Positions 13,453 through 21,252 of a DNA stretch of 21,279 nt are shown piece by piece. Source of the DNA: Pseudomonadota bacterium. Lineage in GTDB: Bacteria > Pseudomonadota > Alphaproteobacteria > Sphingomonadales > Sphingomonadaceae. The notes under the pieces were generated by a model. That model did no database searches. It saw nothing but the letters and a program-made list of their open reading frames with translations, and was not told the origin of the DNA. The stretch lies in contig JAEZHP010000027.1 in NCBI GenBank assembly GCA_023416515.1, positions 1 through 21,279 of the forward strand, written 5' to 3'. A program made the translations under genes and the position numbers. The stretch's first letter is position 1. Every line of letters starts with the position of its first letter.

Positions 13453-14453
13453 CCAAAGTTGCGATCAACGGCTTCGGCCGCATCGGCCGACTGGTGGCGC
13501 GCGCACTGATCGAGCGCGGCGACAGCGGCCTCGAGCTCGTCACCATCAACGACCTCGCTGACGCCAAGTCCAATGCCCACCTGTTCAAGCATGACAGCGT
13601 CCACGGCGCCTTCCCGGGCGAAGTGAAGGCCGACGGCCAGGACCTCGTCGTCAACGGCAAGCGCATCCGGGTTACCGCCGAGCGCGATCCCGCCAAGCTT
13701 CCGCACGGCGAGCAGGGGATCGACCTCGTCCTCGAATGCACCGGCTTCTTCACCGACCGCGACAGCGCCCAGAAGCATATCGATGCCGGCGCCAAGAAGG
13801 TGCTGATCTCCGCTCCGGCGAAGGGCGTCGACCTTACCGTCGTCTATGGCGTGAACCACGACAAGCTGGAGGCCGGCCACACCATCGTCTCCAATGCGTC
13901 CTGCACGACCAACTGCCTCGCTCCGGTCGCCAAGGTCCTCAACGACCTGGTCGGAATCGAGCGCGGACTGATGACGACCATCCACGCCTATACCAACGAC
14001 CAGAAGATCCTTGATCAGATCCATCCGGACCTTCGCCGCGCCCGCGCTGCAGGAATGTCGATGATCCCGACCACCACCGGCGCCGCCCGAGCGGTGGGTG
14101 AGGTGCTTCCGGAGCTGAAGGGCAAGCTCGACGGCTCGGCCGTTCGAGTCCCGACCCCGAACGTCAGCCTCGTCGATCTCACCTTCAATCCGAAGCGTGA
14201 TACGAGTGTTGCAGAAATCAACGGCGCCCTGAAGGCGGCGTCCGAGAGCGGCCCGCTCAAGGGCATCCTGGTTTATACCGAGGAGCCGCTGGTCTCGATC
14301 GACTTCAACCACAGCCCGGCGAGCTCGACCGTAGACAGCCTCGAGACCGCGGTTCTCGAAGGCAAGCTGGTCCGGGTCGTCAGCTGGTACGACAATGAAT
14401 GGGGCTTCTCGAACCGAATGGTCGACACCGCCCGCGCCATGGCTGCGCTCTGA
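13449..14453 (+). CDS. gap: Glyceraldehyde-3-phosphate dehydrogenase
   Basis: Oxidises glyceraldehyde-3-phosphate to 1,3-bisphosphoglycerate with NAD+ and phosphate (EC 1.2.1.12), or works in reverse. It is 334 residues. The Rossmann motif INGFGRIGR is at residues 6-14, the acidic residue of NDL (D35) fits NAD preference, and the catalytic motif SNASCTTNCLAP gives C152. The base is H179 in TTIHAYTND. The C-terminal WYDNEWGFSNRM is also conserved. It starts with the ATGA overlap of the tkt stop and is followed 34 bases later by pgk. The order tkt-gap-pgk is common in proteobacteria. It could be the glycolytic or gluconeogenic copy; other copies may exist outside the window. Confidence 0.97.
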   Translation: MTKVAINGFGRIGRLVARALIERGDSGLELVTINDLADAKSNAHLFKHDSVHGAFPGEVKADGQDLVVNGKRIRVTAERDPAKLPHGEQGIDLVLECTGFFTDRDSAQKHIDAGAKKVLISAPAKGVDLTVVYGVNHDKLEAGHTIVSNASCTTNCLAPVAKVLNDLVGIERGLMTTIHAYTNDQKILDQIHPDLRRARAAGMSMIPTTTGAARAVGEVLPELKGKLDGSAVRVPTPNVSLVDLTFNPKRDTSVAEINGALKAASESGPLKGILVYTEEPLVSIDFNHSPASSTVDSLETAVLEGKLVRVVSWYDNEWGFSNRMVDTARAMAAL

Positions 14454-14487
14454 GGGTCAACGGATCATCTGATCTAACGGAGCGGAC

Positions 14488-15672
14488 ATGAGTTTCAGGA
14501 CCCTCGACGATATCGGTGACGTCCACGGCAAGCGCGTATTGGTCCGTGAGGACCTCAACGTGCCCATGCAGGACGGCCACGTCACCGACGACACCCGGCT
14601 TCGAGCGACCCTGCCGACGGTGACGGAGCTCGCCGATAAGGGGGCGATCGTCCTGGTCCTTGCTCATTTCGGCCGCCCCAAGGCGCCGACTCCCGACCTG
14701 TCGCTGTCCCGCGTCGTCCGCGCCTATGAAGGAGTGCTCGGCCGCGAGGTCCGCTACGTCGATTGGGAAGGCGATATGGAGAATGTCGCGATGCTCCGGC
14801 CCGGCGACATCGCCGTGCTCGAGAATACGCGCTTCTTCGGCGGCGAGGAGAAGAACGACCCGGCAGTGGTCGAGCGCTTCGCCCGGCTCGGCGACATCTA
14901 CGTCAACGACGCTTTCTCCGCCGCACACCGCGCCCACGCCTCCACGGAGGGGCTCGCGCGGGTTCTCCCTGCTTATGCCGGTCGAGCGATGCAGGCCGAG
15001 CTCGTGGCTTTGCAGAAGGCTCTGGGCAATCCTGAGCGGCCCGTCGCGGCGGTGGTCGGCGGCGCCAAGGTCTCGACCAAGCTCGACGTCCTGAAGAACC
15101 TCGTCGGAAAGGTGGATCATCTGATCATCGGCGGCGGGATGGCCAACACCTTCCTCGCCGCGCGCGGCGTGAATGTGGGCAAGAGCCTCGCCGAGCATGA
15201 CCTCCGCGACACCGCGCTCGCGATCCTCGATGCCGCCGATCATGCCAACTGCACCATTCACCTGCCGTACGACGTCGTCGTGGCGAAGGAGTTCGCGGCC
15301 AATCCACCGAGCCTTCGCACCTGCAACGTCCACGAGGTCGCGGCCGACGAGATGATCCTCGACGTCGGCCCTGCAGCCGTCGAGGCGCTCGCCGACGCGA
15401 TCAAGAACTGCCGCACCCTGGTGTGGAACGGCCCGCTCGGCGCGTTCGAGACCCCGCCCTTCGATACCGCCACGGTCGCTCTCGCGCGAACCGCAGCGGC
15501 GCTCACCGAGGAGGGGAGCCTCATCTCGGTCGCGGGCGGCGGCGATACCGTCGCTGCTCTCAACCATGCCGGGGTCGCCGACGACTTCACCTTCGTCTCG
15601 ACAGCCGGCGGCGCCTTCCTCGAATGGATGGAAGGCAAGGAGCTGCCCGGAGTGAAGGCCCTGGAGGCCTGA
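14488..15672 (+). CDS. pgk: Phosphoglycerate kinase
   Basis: Transfers phosphate between 1,3-bisphosphoglycerate and ADP, forming ATP and 3-phosphoglycerate (EC 2.7.2.3). It is 394 residues, a normal bacterial length. Visible features: the substrate motif VREDLNVP (the usual RVDLNVP with Glu at one site), AHFGRPK, the VLENTRFF segment, and VGGAKVSTK. The nucleotide loop follows (VAGGGDTVAAL), with TAGGAFLEWMEGKELPGV at the C terminus. The ATG has CGGAGCGGAC upstream, a good ribosome binding site. The next gene follows after 19 bases. A long open frame on the opposite strand (14380-15837) is a shadow. Confidence 0.97.
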   Translation: MSFRTLDDIGDVHGKRVLVREDLNVPMQDGHVTDDTRLRATLPTVTELADKGAIVLVLAHFGRPKAPTPDLSLSRVVRAYEGVLGREVRYVDWEGDMENVAMLRPGDIAVLENTRFFGGEEKNDPAVVERFARLGDIYVNDAFSAAHRAHASTEGLARVLPAYAGRAMQAELVALQKALGNPERPVAAVVGGAKVSTKLDVLKNLVGKVDHLIIGGGMANTFLAARGVNVGKSLAEHDLRDTALAILDAADHANCTIHLPYDVVVAKEFAANPPSLRTCNVHEVAADEMILDVGPAAVEALADAIKNCRTLVWNGPLGAFETPPFDTATVALARTAAALTEEGSLISVAGGGDTVAALNHAGVADDFTFVSTAGGAFLEWMEGKELPGVKALEA

Positions 15673-15691
15673 CCGCGACCGGAGAAGCCGT

Positions 15692-16606
15692 TTGACAACG
15701 CCCGCCTTGTTGTTCCTCGCCGCCGCGGCCGCGACTCCCGTCGCTCCCGCGCCGCTTGCGCCGGACGTCCGGGCAGTCGTCGAAGCCGCCATCGCAAGCG
15801 GTGACGCCGCTGCCGTCGACGCCGTCGTCCGCTTCACCGTCGCCGCCCATCCAGCCGCCGAGGCCGAGGTTCGCGCTCTTCATCGCGCCTTCCTCGATCT
15901 GCGCGCCGCCGAGACCCAGGCCCGGGAGGCCGAGCGCCTCGAGCGCCTGGCCAAGGCCGGGCCGTTCGACCATTGGGACGGACAAGTGGAGCTCGGGGCG
16001 GTTCGAGCGACCGGAAGCAGCGATCATCTCGGCCTGTTCGCGGCACTCAACGGGCAGCGCACCGGAATCGACTGGAGCCACAAGCTGGACGCCCGCGCCG
16101 AGCTCCAGGAATCGCAAGGTACCCGCACCGTCGAGCGGATCGGAGCAAGCTGGCAGCCGCGGCGCAAGTTCGGCGACCGCCTCTACGCCTACGGGCTCGC
16201 CCAATATGAGCGCGACCCGTTCGTCGGCTTCGACGGCCGCTACACGGCCGCGCTCGGCGCCGGCTACCGGCTCGTCCAGGGCCGCGACCTCCGCCTCGAG
16301 GTGGAGGGCGGGCCGTCCTTCCGAAGCATCGATTCGACCACCGGCCAGGATTACTCCTCGCTCGGTGGCCGAGCCTCGCTCGATTTCGCCTGGAAGGTCG
16401 CCCCAACGATCGAGGTCAAGCAGTCCGGCACCCTGACGATCGAGGAGCTGAACGGCAGCGGCCGGGCAACCACCTCGCTCGACAGCCGACTGCTCGGCCC
16501 GCTTCGAATGCGCCTTTCGTACGAGCTTCGCTACGAGGAGGACGTCCTGCGAAGCATTGAGAAGCTCGACACCACCAGCCGCGCCACCCTCGTCGTCGAT
16601 TTCTGA
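15692..16606 (+). CDS. DUF481 family outer-membrane protein
   Basis: A putative outer-membrane beta-barrel of the DUF481 (YdiY-like, salt-induced) family; its function is unknown. The 304-residue product starts with a TTG at 15692, preceded at seven bases by GGAG. It opens with a short hydrophobic stretch (ALLFLAAAAATPVA) that reads as a secretion signal. A helical, Ala/Glu-rich segment (about 30-92) follows, then alternating beta strands rich in Tyr, Gly and Arg, as in RRKFGDRLYAYGLAQYERD. The chain ends VVDF with a terminal Phe, the usual barrel sorting signal. It lies 19 bases after pgk on the same strand, so it is probably co-transcribed, but its link to glycolysis is unclear. Confidence 0.82.
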   Translation: MTTPALLFLAAAAATPVAPAPLAPDVRAVVEAAIASGDAAAVDAVVRFTVAAHPAAEAEVRALHRAFLDLRAAETQAREAERLERLAKAGPFDHWDGQVELGAVRATGSSDHLGLFAALNGQRTGIDWSHKLDARAELQESQGTRTVERIGASWQPRRKFGDRLYAYGLAQYERDPFVGFDGRYTAALGAGYRLVQGRDLRLEVEGGPSFRSIDSTTGQDYSSLGGRASLDFAWKVAPTIEVKQSGTLTIEELNGSGRATTSLDSRLLGPLRMRLSYELRYEEDVLRSIEKLDTTSRATLVVDF

Positions 16607-16632
16607 CCACTCAGCCCCGCCCGGGGGATTGG

Positions 16633-16650
16633 CCTTCGCCCCACCGAAGG
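16633..16650 (+). terminator. Stem-loop after the DUF481 gene
   Basis: CCTTCG (16633-16638) and CGAAGG (16645-16650) form a six-base stem around a six-base loop, in the 81-base gap before the next gene. No T-run follows, so it may be only a weak terminator or an mRNA 3'-end structure. Confidence 0.35.
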
Positions 16651-16687
16651 GCTAGGAGGCCGGCAACCTGCCCGAACGGAGACGATG

Positions 16688-17092
16688 ATGCCCAAGTCCG
16701 CAACAGAGGTGATGCACGACGTCGTCCTCGCCGCCGTCCTCGACGGCGTGGCGGCCTTGCGCGCCTCGTCCGGGGGCATGCCCAACACCTTGCTTCGCAA
16801 CCTCAACGCGATCCACGCCAACACCACCTTCGCGGATTTGCCCAAGGAGCTTCAGGACGCGATCAACGCCAGCGTCCGCACGGCCTTCAACAAGCTGCTG
16901 AAGGAAGGCTATTCCGTCACCAGCGGTAGCGTTGCTCCGCCGCGGCCTCAGCACCGACCGGTTCGCGACGGCGCACCGCGACCGCCACGCCGCTCGCCCC
17001 CGTCCGGCGGCAAGCCGGGTGGCGGCAGGCCGGAAGGCAAGGGGCCGCGCACGCCCGGCGCCAAGCCGCCGCGCGGCCCGCGCCCCCGCTGA
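16688..17092 (+). CDS. Hypothetical protein with basic Pro/Gly/Arg-rich tail
   Basis: I do not recognise this gene. The 134-residue protein has two parts. Residues 1-76 look globular and helical (TEVMHDVVLAAVLDGVAAL, then LLRNLNAIHANTTFADLPKELQDAINASVRTAF). Residues about 77-134 form a low-complexity tail of Pro, Gly, Arg and Lys (PPRPQHRPVRDGAPRPPRR and RPEGKGPRTPGAKPPRG), probably disordered and possibly nucleic-acid binding (inference). The predicted isoelectric point is clearly basic. Two ATGs lie together at 16685 and 16688; GGAG is six bases from the second, so I chose that. It lies inside the glycolytic cluster between DUF481 and fba on the same strand, and codon use is like its neighbours. 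Confidence 0.75.
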   Translation: MPKSATEVMHDVVLAAVLDGVAALRASSGGMPNTLLRNLNAIHANTTFADLPKELQDAINASVRTAFNKLLKEGYSVTSGSVAPPRPQHRPVRDGAPRPPRRSPPSGGKPGGGRPEGKGPRTPGAKPPRGPRPR

Positions 17093-17163
17093 GCCGATTT
17101 GTTACCCGTCAGCGCCTCGGCTAGGCGCGCTACAACCCTATGTTTCGAAGGAAAATCACGGAG

Positions 17164-18063
17164 ATGAATGAAGTGGACATGACCTCGAAGATCGCAACCG
17201 GAAACGGCTTCATCGCCGCTCTCGACCAGAGCGGCGGATCGACCCCGAAGGCCCTCAAGGGCTATGGGATCGAGGAAGGCGCCTGGAGCAGCGACGAGGA
17301 GATGTTCGGCCTCATCCACCAGATGCGCAGCCGCATCATCACCTCGCCGTCGTTCAGCGGCGAAAAGGTGATCGGCGCGATCCTGTTCGAGCGCACGATG
17401 GACGGCCAGGTCGACGGCAAGCCGACCCCCCAGGCGCTGAAGGAGAAGGGGGTCGTTCCCTTCATCAAGATCGACAAGGGTCTCGAGCCCGAGGCGAACG
17501 GCGTCCAGCTGATGAAGCCGATGCCGGAGCTCGACGCTCTTCTGACCCGGGCCAAGAGCTTGGGCGTCTTCGGCACCAAGGAGCGTTCGGTGATCAACCT
17601 CGCCAACCGCGAGGGCATCGCCGCCGTGGTGAAGCAGCAGTTCGAGGTCGCGCGCCAGGTCCTCGCCGCCGGCCTCGTCCCGATCATCGAGCCGGAAGTG
17701 AACATCAAGAGCCCGGAGCGGGCCGAGGCCGACGCCATCCTGCTTGACGAGCTCACCAAGGCGCTCGACTCCCTGCCGGGTGACGACAAGGTCATGCTCA
17801 AGCTCAGCATCCCGACCAAGGCCGGCCTGTTCGACCCGCTCGTCGACCATCCGCGGGTTCTGCGCGTCGTCGCTCTGTCCGGCGGCTTCAGCCGTCCCGA
17901 CGCGTGCCGCGAGCTTGCCAGGAACCGCGGAATGATCGCAAGCTTCAGCCGCGCGCTTCTCGAGGACCTTCGCCACCCGATGAGCGACGAGGAATTCGAT
18001 CGCGCCCTCGGCCAGGCGATCGACGAGATCTACGAAGCCTCGACCGACAAGGTCGCCGCCTGA
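17164..18063 (+). CDS. Fructose-bisphosphate aldolase, class I
   Basis: A Schiff-base (class I) aldolase that splits fructose-1,6-bisphosphate into two triose phosphates (EC 4.1.2.13), or condenses them. The 299-residue protein matches the bacterial class I (Fda/FdaB-like) group of about 295 residues, better known from Gram-positive bacteria. Examples are FIAALDQSGGSTPKALKGYG near residues 16-35, then GVQLMKPM, VPIIEPEVN and VMLKLSIPT with the probable Schiff-base lysine K213. The frame is open from 17140 (MFRRKITEMN), but the ATG at 17164 fits family length better; GGAG abuts it and AAGGA lies about 11 bases upstream. It closes the tkt-gap-pgk cluster and is convergent with the lipoprotein gene. 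A promoter of its own in 17093-17163 is not obvious. Confidence 0.92.
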   Translation: MNEVDMTSKIATGNGFIAALDQSGGSTPKALKGYGIEEGAWSSDEEMFGLIHQMRSRIITSPSFSGEKVIGAILFERTMDGQVDGKPTPQALKEKGVVPFIKIDKGLEPEANGVQLMKPMPELDALLTRAKSLGVFGTKERSVINLANREGIAAVVKQQFEVARQVLAAGLVPIIEPEVNIKSPERAEADAILLDELTKALDSLPGDDKVMLKLSIPTKAGLFDPLVDHPRVLRVVALSGGFSRPDACRELARNRGMIASFSRALLEDLRHPMSDEEFDRALGQAIDEIYEASTDKVAA

Positions 18064-18064
18064 C

Positions 18065-18436
18065 CTAGCGCGGCTGCACTTCGAAGGTGAAGACGTAGGC
18101 GTCCGGGTCGGTGTCGCTTCCCGCGACCCGGCCCGGTTCCGCCGTCACCAGGGCGACGCGCCGGCCCGACTGAGTGATCGGCTCGCCCAGGGTGAAATTG
18201 TGGCGGGCGTGGCCCCTTGAGTCGCGAACTTCCGCGAGAAGAACAATTCGGCCCGCCCAGACGCAGCGCGCGTTGATCGGGCAGCGACTGTCCTCGATCA
18301 CCCGGAGGGGTCGGATGCGCAGGCCCCCGACGCTTGCGATCTCTCCCAAGCGTGCGCTCGGATCGGCACCCGCGGGTGGCGTCGTCGCGCAGGCGGCCGT
18401 CGCGGCGGCGAGAAGCGGAAGCATGAGGGCTTTCAT
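18065..18436 (-). CDS. Putative lipoprotein
   Basis: A small secreted lipoprotein of unknown function, 123 residues. A short basic start and hydrophobic stretch (KALMLPLLAAATAAC) lead to a lipobox ending at C16 (TAAC-A), so it is probably lipid-anchored in the outer membrane. The mature part has a conserved-looking pair C52 and C58 in SRCPINARCVWAGRI, perhaps a disulfide, followed by a beta-rich domain (RIVLLAEVRD, AYVFTFEVQ). This pattern is seen in hypothetical proteins of several proteobacteria. The ATG at 18436 lies only 35 bases from the thiE start on the other strand, so the two are divergent and share a very short regulatory region. It is convergent with fba, with two bases between the stops. 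Confidence 0.78.
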   Translation of the reverse strand: MKALMLPLLAAATAACATTPPAGADPSARLGEIASVGGLRIRPLRVIEDSRCPINARCVWAGRIVLLAEVRDSRGHARHNFTLGEPITQSGRRVALVTAEPGRVAGSDTDPDAYVFTFEVQPR

Positions 18437-18471
18437 TGGACCTCACGTGCGGCTCGGCTAATGAGCCGGTC

Positions 18472-19158
18472 ATGAATGACGAAGACGAACTCCGCCTCGA
18501 CCCCAATTTCGCCGCCCGCTTCGATGCGCAGGGGAGGGGCGATTGCCAGCTCTATCTGATCTCGCCCGGCGACGTCGGCGGTGAATTCCCGGACCGGCTT
18601 CGGGCCGCGCTCGACGGTGGGCCGGTGGCTGCCTTCCAACTGCGCGTGAAGGGTGTCGACCAGCATGAGGTGGCCCGGCTCGCCGAGCCTCTGCAGCGAA
18701 TCTGCGCCGAGCGCGACGTTGCCTTCATCGTCAACGACAGCGCGGGTCTCGCCAAGCGCATCGGCGCGGACGGAGTCCATCTTGGGCAGCAGGACGACGA
18801 TCCTCGGGACGCGCGGGCACTGCTCGGGCCGACGGCTCAGATCGGAGTGACCTGCCACGACAGCCGCCACCTTGCGATGGAAGCGGGTGAGGCGGGTGCC
18901 GATTATGTCGCGTTCGGAAGCTTCTTCCCGACGACCACGAAGGAGGTGAGCCACCATCCGGAGCCTTCGATCCTGTCCTGGTGGGTGACCCTATTCGAGC
19001 TGCCGTGCGTTGCGATCGGCGGAATCACTCCGCAGAACGGGGGTGTTCTGGTGGAAGCCGGCGCGGATTTCCTCGCCGTCAGCAACGCGGTGTGGGCTCA
19101 CCCGGAAGGTCCCGGCGCGGCCGTCGCGGCGTTCCAGGAAATTCTCAAGCGCGGCTGA
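18472..19158 (+). CDS. thiE: Thiamine phosphate synthase
   Basis: Joins hydroxymethylpyrimidine diphosphate and thiazole phosphate to make thiamine phosphate (EC 2.5.1.3). The 228-residue TIM-barrel protein has the ThiE motifs: QLRVKG, IVNDSAGLAKRIGADGVHLG, the HMP-side FGSFFPTTTKE, and IGGITPQN for phosphate binding. The N terminus is about 15 residues longer than the shortest family members. The start is the ATG at 18472 (MNDEDELRL); an upstream TTG at 18436 would overlap the divergent lipoprotein start and is unlikely. There is no room in the 35-base gap for a TPP riboswitch. No ThiG or other thi gene is adjacent. It is convergent with the DUF72 gene (21 bases). Confidence 0.93.
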   Translation: MNDEDELRLDPNFAARFDAQGRGDCQLYLISPGDVGGEFPDRLRAALDGGPVAAFQLRVKGVDQHEVARLAEPLQRICAERDVAFIVNDSAGLAKRIGADGVHLGQQDDDPRDARALLGPTAQIGVTCHDSRHLAMEAGEAGADYVAFGSFFPTTTKEVSHHPEPSILSWWVTLFELPCVAIGGITPQNGGVLVEAGADFLAVSNAVWAHPEGPGAAVAAFQEILKRG

Positions 19159-19179
19159 CCTGGAGTCGACCGCGATGGC

Positions 19180-19914
19180 CTATCGTGTCGCCTGGCGCAC
19201 CATCGCCTTCAGGGTGTGGGCGTCGTAGATTGCGTGGCCGTCGATGTCGTTGTTGAAATAGCACCAGACCTCGCGGCCCCCCTTCGCCTGCTCGACGATC
19301 CAGTCGGTCCAGGAGAGCAGGGCTTCGTCCGAATAGCGGCCCCAATATTTGCCCTCGCCGCCGTGGAAGCGGACATAGGCGGCGCAGCCGACGGCCCAGC
19401 GCTCGCTCGTCGATCCGGCCATGTCATGGACGCAGAAGGACGCGCCGTAGCGGTCCAGCAGCGCCAGCGTCTCGGGCACGTGCCAGCTCGGCTCGCGGAA
19501 TTCGAAGACGTTCGTGACGTCCTTCGGAACCAGCTGGAGGAAGCTCTCCAGGCGCTCCAGATTGAGCTTCAGCCGCGGCGGCAGCTGGTAGAGGACCGGC
19601 CCAAGCGTTTCGCCGAGCCTGCGGAACAGGGGCATCATCCGCTCCAGCGGTTCCTCGCAGTCCTTGAGCTTCTTGGCCTGGGTGATGAAGCGGTTGGCCT
19701 TGACCCCATAGCGGAAGCCCGGCGGCGCCTGCTCGCGCCACTTGTCGAACGTCTCGGCCTTGGGAAGCATGTAGAAGCTGTTGTTGATCTCGACCGTGTC
19801 GAAATGCTCGGCATAGAAGGCGAACCAGCGGCTCATGGGCACGCCCTTGGGGTAGAATCGCTCCCGCCAATGTTTGTAGTTCCATCCCGAACAGCCGATG
19901 CGGATCCGCTCCAT
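19180..19914 (-). CDS. DUF72 (YecE-like) protein
   Basis: A TIM-barrel-like protein of the DUF72/YecE family, biochemical role unknown. It is 244 residues, the usual length. Visible family pieces: the start RIRIGCSGWNYKHWRERFYP, the stretch EHFDTVEINNSFYMLPKAE, the segment GPVLYQLPPRLKLN, VFEFREPSWH, and the C-terminal WCYFNNDIDGHAIYDA. The ATG at 19914 has no clear ribosome binding site. It is divergent from the M23 peptidase, with only 44 bases between the two starts, and convergent with thiE. Confidence 0.92.
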   Translation of the reverse strand: MERIRIGCSGWNYKHWRERFYPKGVPMSRWFAFYAEHFDTVEINNSFYMLPKAETFDKWREQAPPGFRYGVKANRFITQAKKLKDCEEPLERMMPLFRRLGETLGPVLYQLPPRLKLNLERLESFLQLVPKDVTNVFEFREPSWHVPETLALLDRYGASFCVHDMAGSTSERWAVGCAAYVRFHGGEGKYWGRYSDEALLSWTDWIVEQAKGGREVWCYFNNDIDGHAIYDAHTLKAMVRQATR

Positions 19915-19958
19915 GGACTGGGAACGATGCGGGCCCGTAATGGGTTTCCTTGGCCGCC

Positions 19959-20597
19959 ATGCAGCGGTTCAAGTTCTTCGCGACGGTCATCGTCACCGCG
20001 GTCGTCACCAGCATCTTCTGGATCGTCGTCTATAATGGCGCGGCCCTCACTGGCGGCGGCTCGGCAACGGCCAACGCCGTCGCCGACCTGCCGCCGGGCA
20101 AGGCGGTGACCGCGACTCTAGAAGGGCCGGCTCGGCTCGTGGTCGGGCCTTCGGGACTTGCCATTCCTGTGGCGGGAGTCAGCGTGCGCGATCTGGTCGA
20201 CACCTACAGCCAGTCCCGCTCGGGCGGGGCCCGGGTCCATAACGCCATCGACATCATGGCGGCGCGCGGAACCCCGGTCATCGCCGCGGCGCCGGGGACG
20301 GTCGAGAAATTGTACTTCAGCGAAGGCGGCGGCGGAATCAGCGCCTATGTCCGCTCCGACGACCGCCAGTGGATCTATTATTACGCCCACCTAGATGCCT
20401 ATGCGCCCGGTCTCCGCGAGGGCCAGCGCGTAGAGCGCGGCGCTCCGATCGGGACCGTCGGTTCCACCGGCAATGCCAATCCGGCCGGTCCTCACCTCCA
20501 TTTCGCCGTCAACCGCATGGCTCCCGACGAGCCTTGGCACGAGGGCACGCCCGTCAATCCCTACCCGCTTCTTGCCGGAACAGGCGCCGCTCGCTAG
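19959..20597 (+). CDS. M23 family metallopeptidase (LytM-type), membrane-anchored
   Basis: A zinc endopeptidase of the M23/LytM family that cuts peptidoglycan cross-bridges, or an activator of amidases. The 212-residue protein begins with a single hydrophobic anchor (FFATVIVTAVVTSIFWIVVY) at residues 6-25, so it faces the periplasm. The metal ligands look complete: HNAID gives H94 and D98, and PHLHF gives H181, with H144 (YAHLD) and H179 as catalytic histidines. No long coiled coil is present between anchor and domain. I chose the ATG at 19959; a TTG at 19950 would add only three residues. It lies 34 bases upstream of efp on the same strand. No clear ribosome binding site precedes it. Confidence 0.88.
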   Translation: MQRFKFFATVIVTAVVTSIFWIVVYNGAALTGGGSATANAVADLPPGKAVTATLEGPARLVVGPSGLAIPVAGVSVRDLVDTYSQSRSGGARVHNAIDIMAARGTPVIAAAPGTVEKLYFSEGGGGISAYVRSDDRQWIYYYAHLDAYAPGLREGQRVERGAPIGTVGSTGNANPAGPHLHFAVNRMAPDEPWHEGTPVNPYPLLAGTGAAR

Positions 20598-20631
20598 AGC
20601 GCCGCATCAGTTTCCAGACAGCGAGCGGCTT

Positions 20632-21195
20632 ATGAAGATCAGCGGCGTGGACATCCGTCCCGGCAACATCATCGAATATGAAGGCGGCATCTGGCGCGCC
20701 GTGAAGATCCAGCACACCCAGCCGGGCAAGGGCGGCGCCTATATGCAGGTGGAGCTGAAGAACCTTCGCGACGGCCGCAAGAACAATGTCCGCTTCCGCT
20801 CCGCCGAGACGGTCGAGCGGGTCCGGCTCGACACCAAGGACTTCCAGTTCCTGTTCGCCGACGGCGAGACGCTCACCTTCATGGACAAGGAGACGTACGA
20901 GCAGATCAACCTGCCGCGCGACCTCCTCGGCGACGCAGCGGCGTTCCTCCAGGACGGCATGGACGTCCTGATGGAGCTCTATGACGAAGAGCCGATCAGC
21001 GTTCAGCTGCCCGACACGATCGAAGCCACGATCGTCGAGGCCGACGCGGTGGTGAAGGGCCAGACGGCCTCGTCGAGCTACAAGCCGGCGGTCCTCGACA
21101 ATGGCGTTCGAGTGATGGTGCCGCCGCACATCAGCTCTGGAACCCGGATCGTCGTCGACGTTTACGAGCAGACCTACGTCCGCCGCGCGGACTGA
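20632..21195 (+). CDS. efp: Elongation factor P
   Basis: Helps the ribosome make peptide bonds at polyproline stretches. The 187-residue length and three-domain structure match EF-P. The modified loop reads QPGKGGAY, with K33 in the position that many bacteria modify by beta-lysylation; no epmA or epmB is in this window. The signature KISGVDIRPGN at the start and the C-terminal ending SSGTRIVVDVYEQTYVRR are also visible. The ATG at 20632 is close after the M23 gene and may be co-transcribed, with a weak ribosome binding site. A REP-like repeat begins seven bases after the stop. Confidence 0.96.
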   Translation: MKISGVDIRPGNIIEYEGGIWRAVKIQHTQPGKGGAYMQVELKNLRDGRKNNVRFRSAETVERVRLDTKDFQFLFADGETLTFMDKETYEQINLPRDLLGDAAAFLQDGMDVLMELYDEEPISVQLPDTIEATIVEADAVVKGQTASSSYKPAVLDNGVRVMVPPHISSGTRIVVDVYEQTYVRRAD

Positions 21196-21201
21196 ACTTA
21201 A

Positions 21202-21252
21202 CCCCTCTCCCCTTCAGGGGAGAGGGATGTCGCGAAGCGACAGGGAGAGGGG
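21202..21252. repeat. REP-like palindromic element after efp
   Basis: CCCTCTCCCC (21203-21212) pairs with GGGGAGAGGG (21217-21226) around TTCA. A second small hairpin, TGTCGC (21228-21233) and GCGACA (21237-21242), follows. A third block GGGAGAGGGG (21243-21252) can pair instead with CCCCTCTCCC (21202-21211). The two long pairings exclude each other. This pattern is typical of dispersed intergenic repeats in alphaproteobacteria and may also end efp transcription. Confidence 0.7.

Noticed and set aside
14380..15837. 485-codon minus-strand frame
   Set aside because: Antisense to pgk; no recognisable domain.
18437..18471. TPP riboswitch before thiE
   Set aside because: The gap is only 35 bases and no THI-box sequence is visible.
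21203..21252. CRISPR-like repeat
   Set aside because: The blocks are inverted and overlapping, with no regular direct repeats or spacers and no cas genes.
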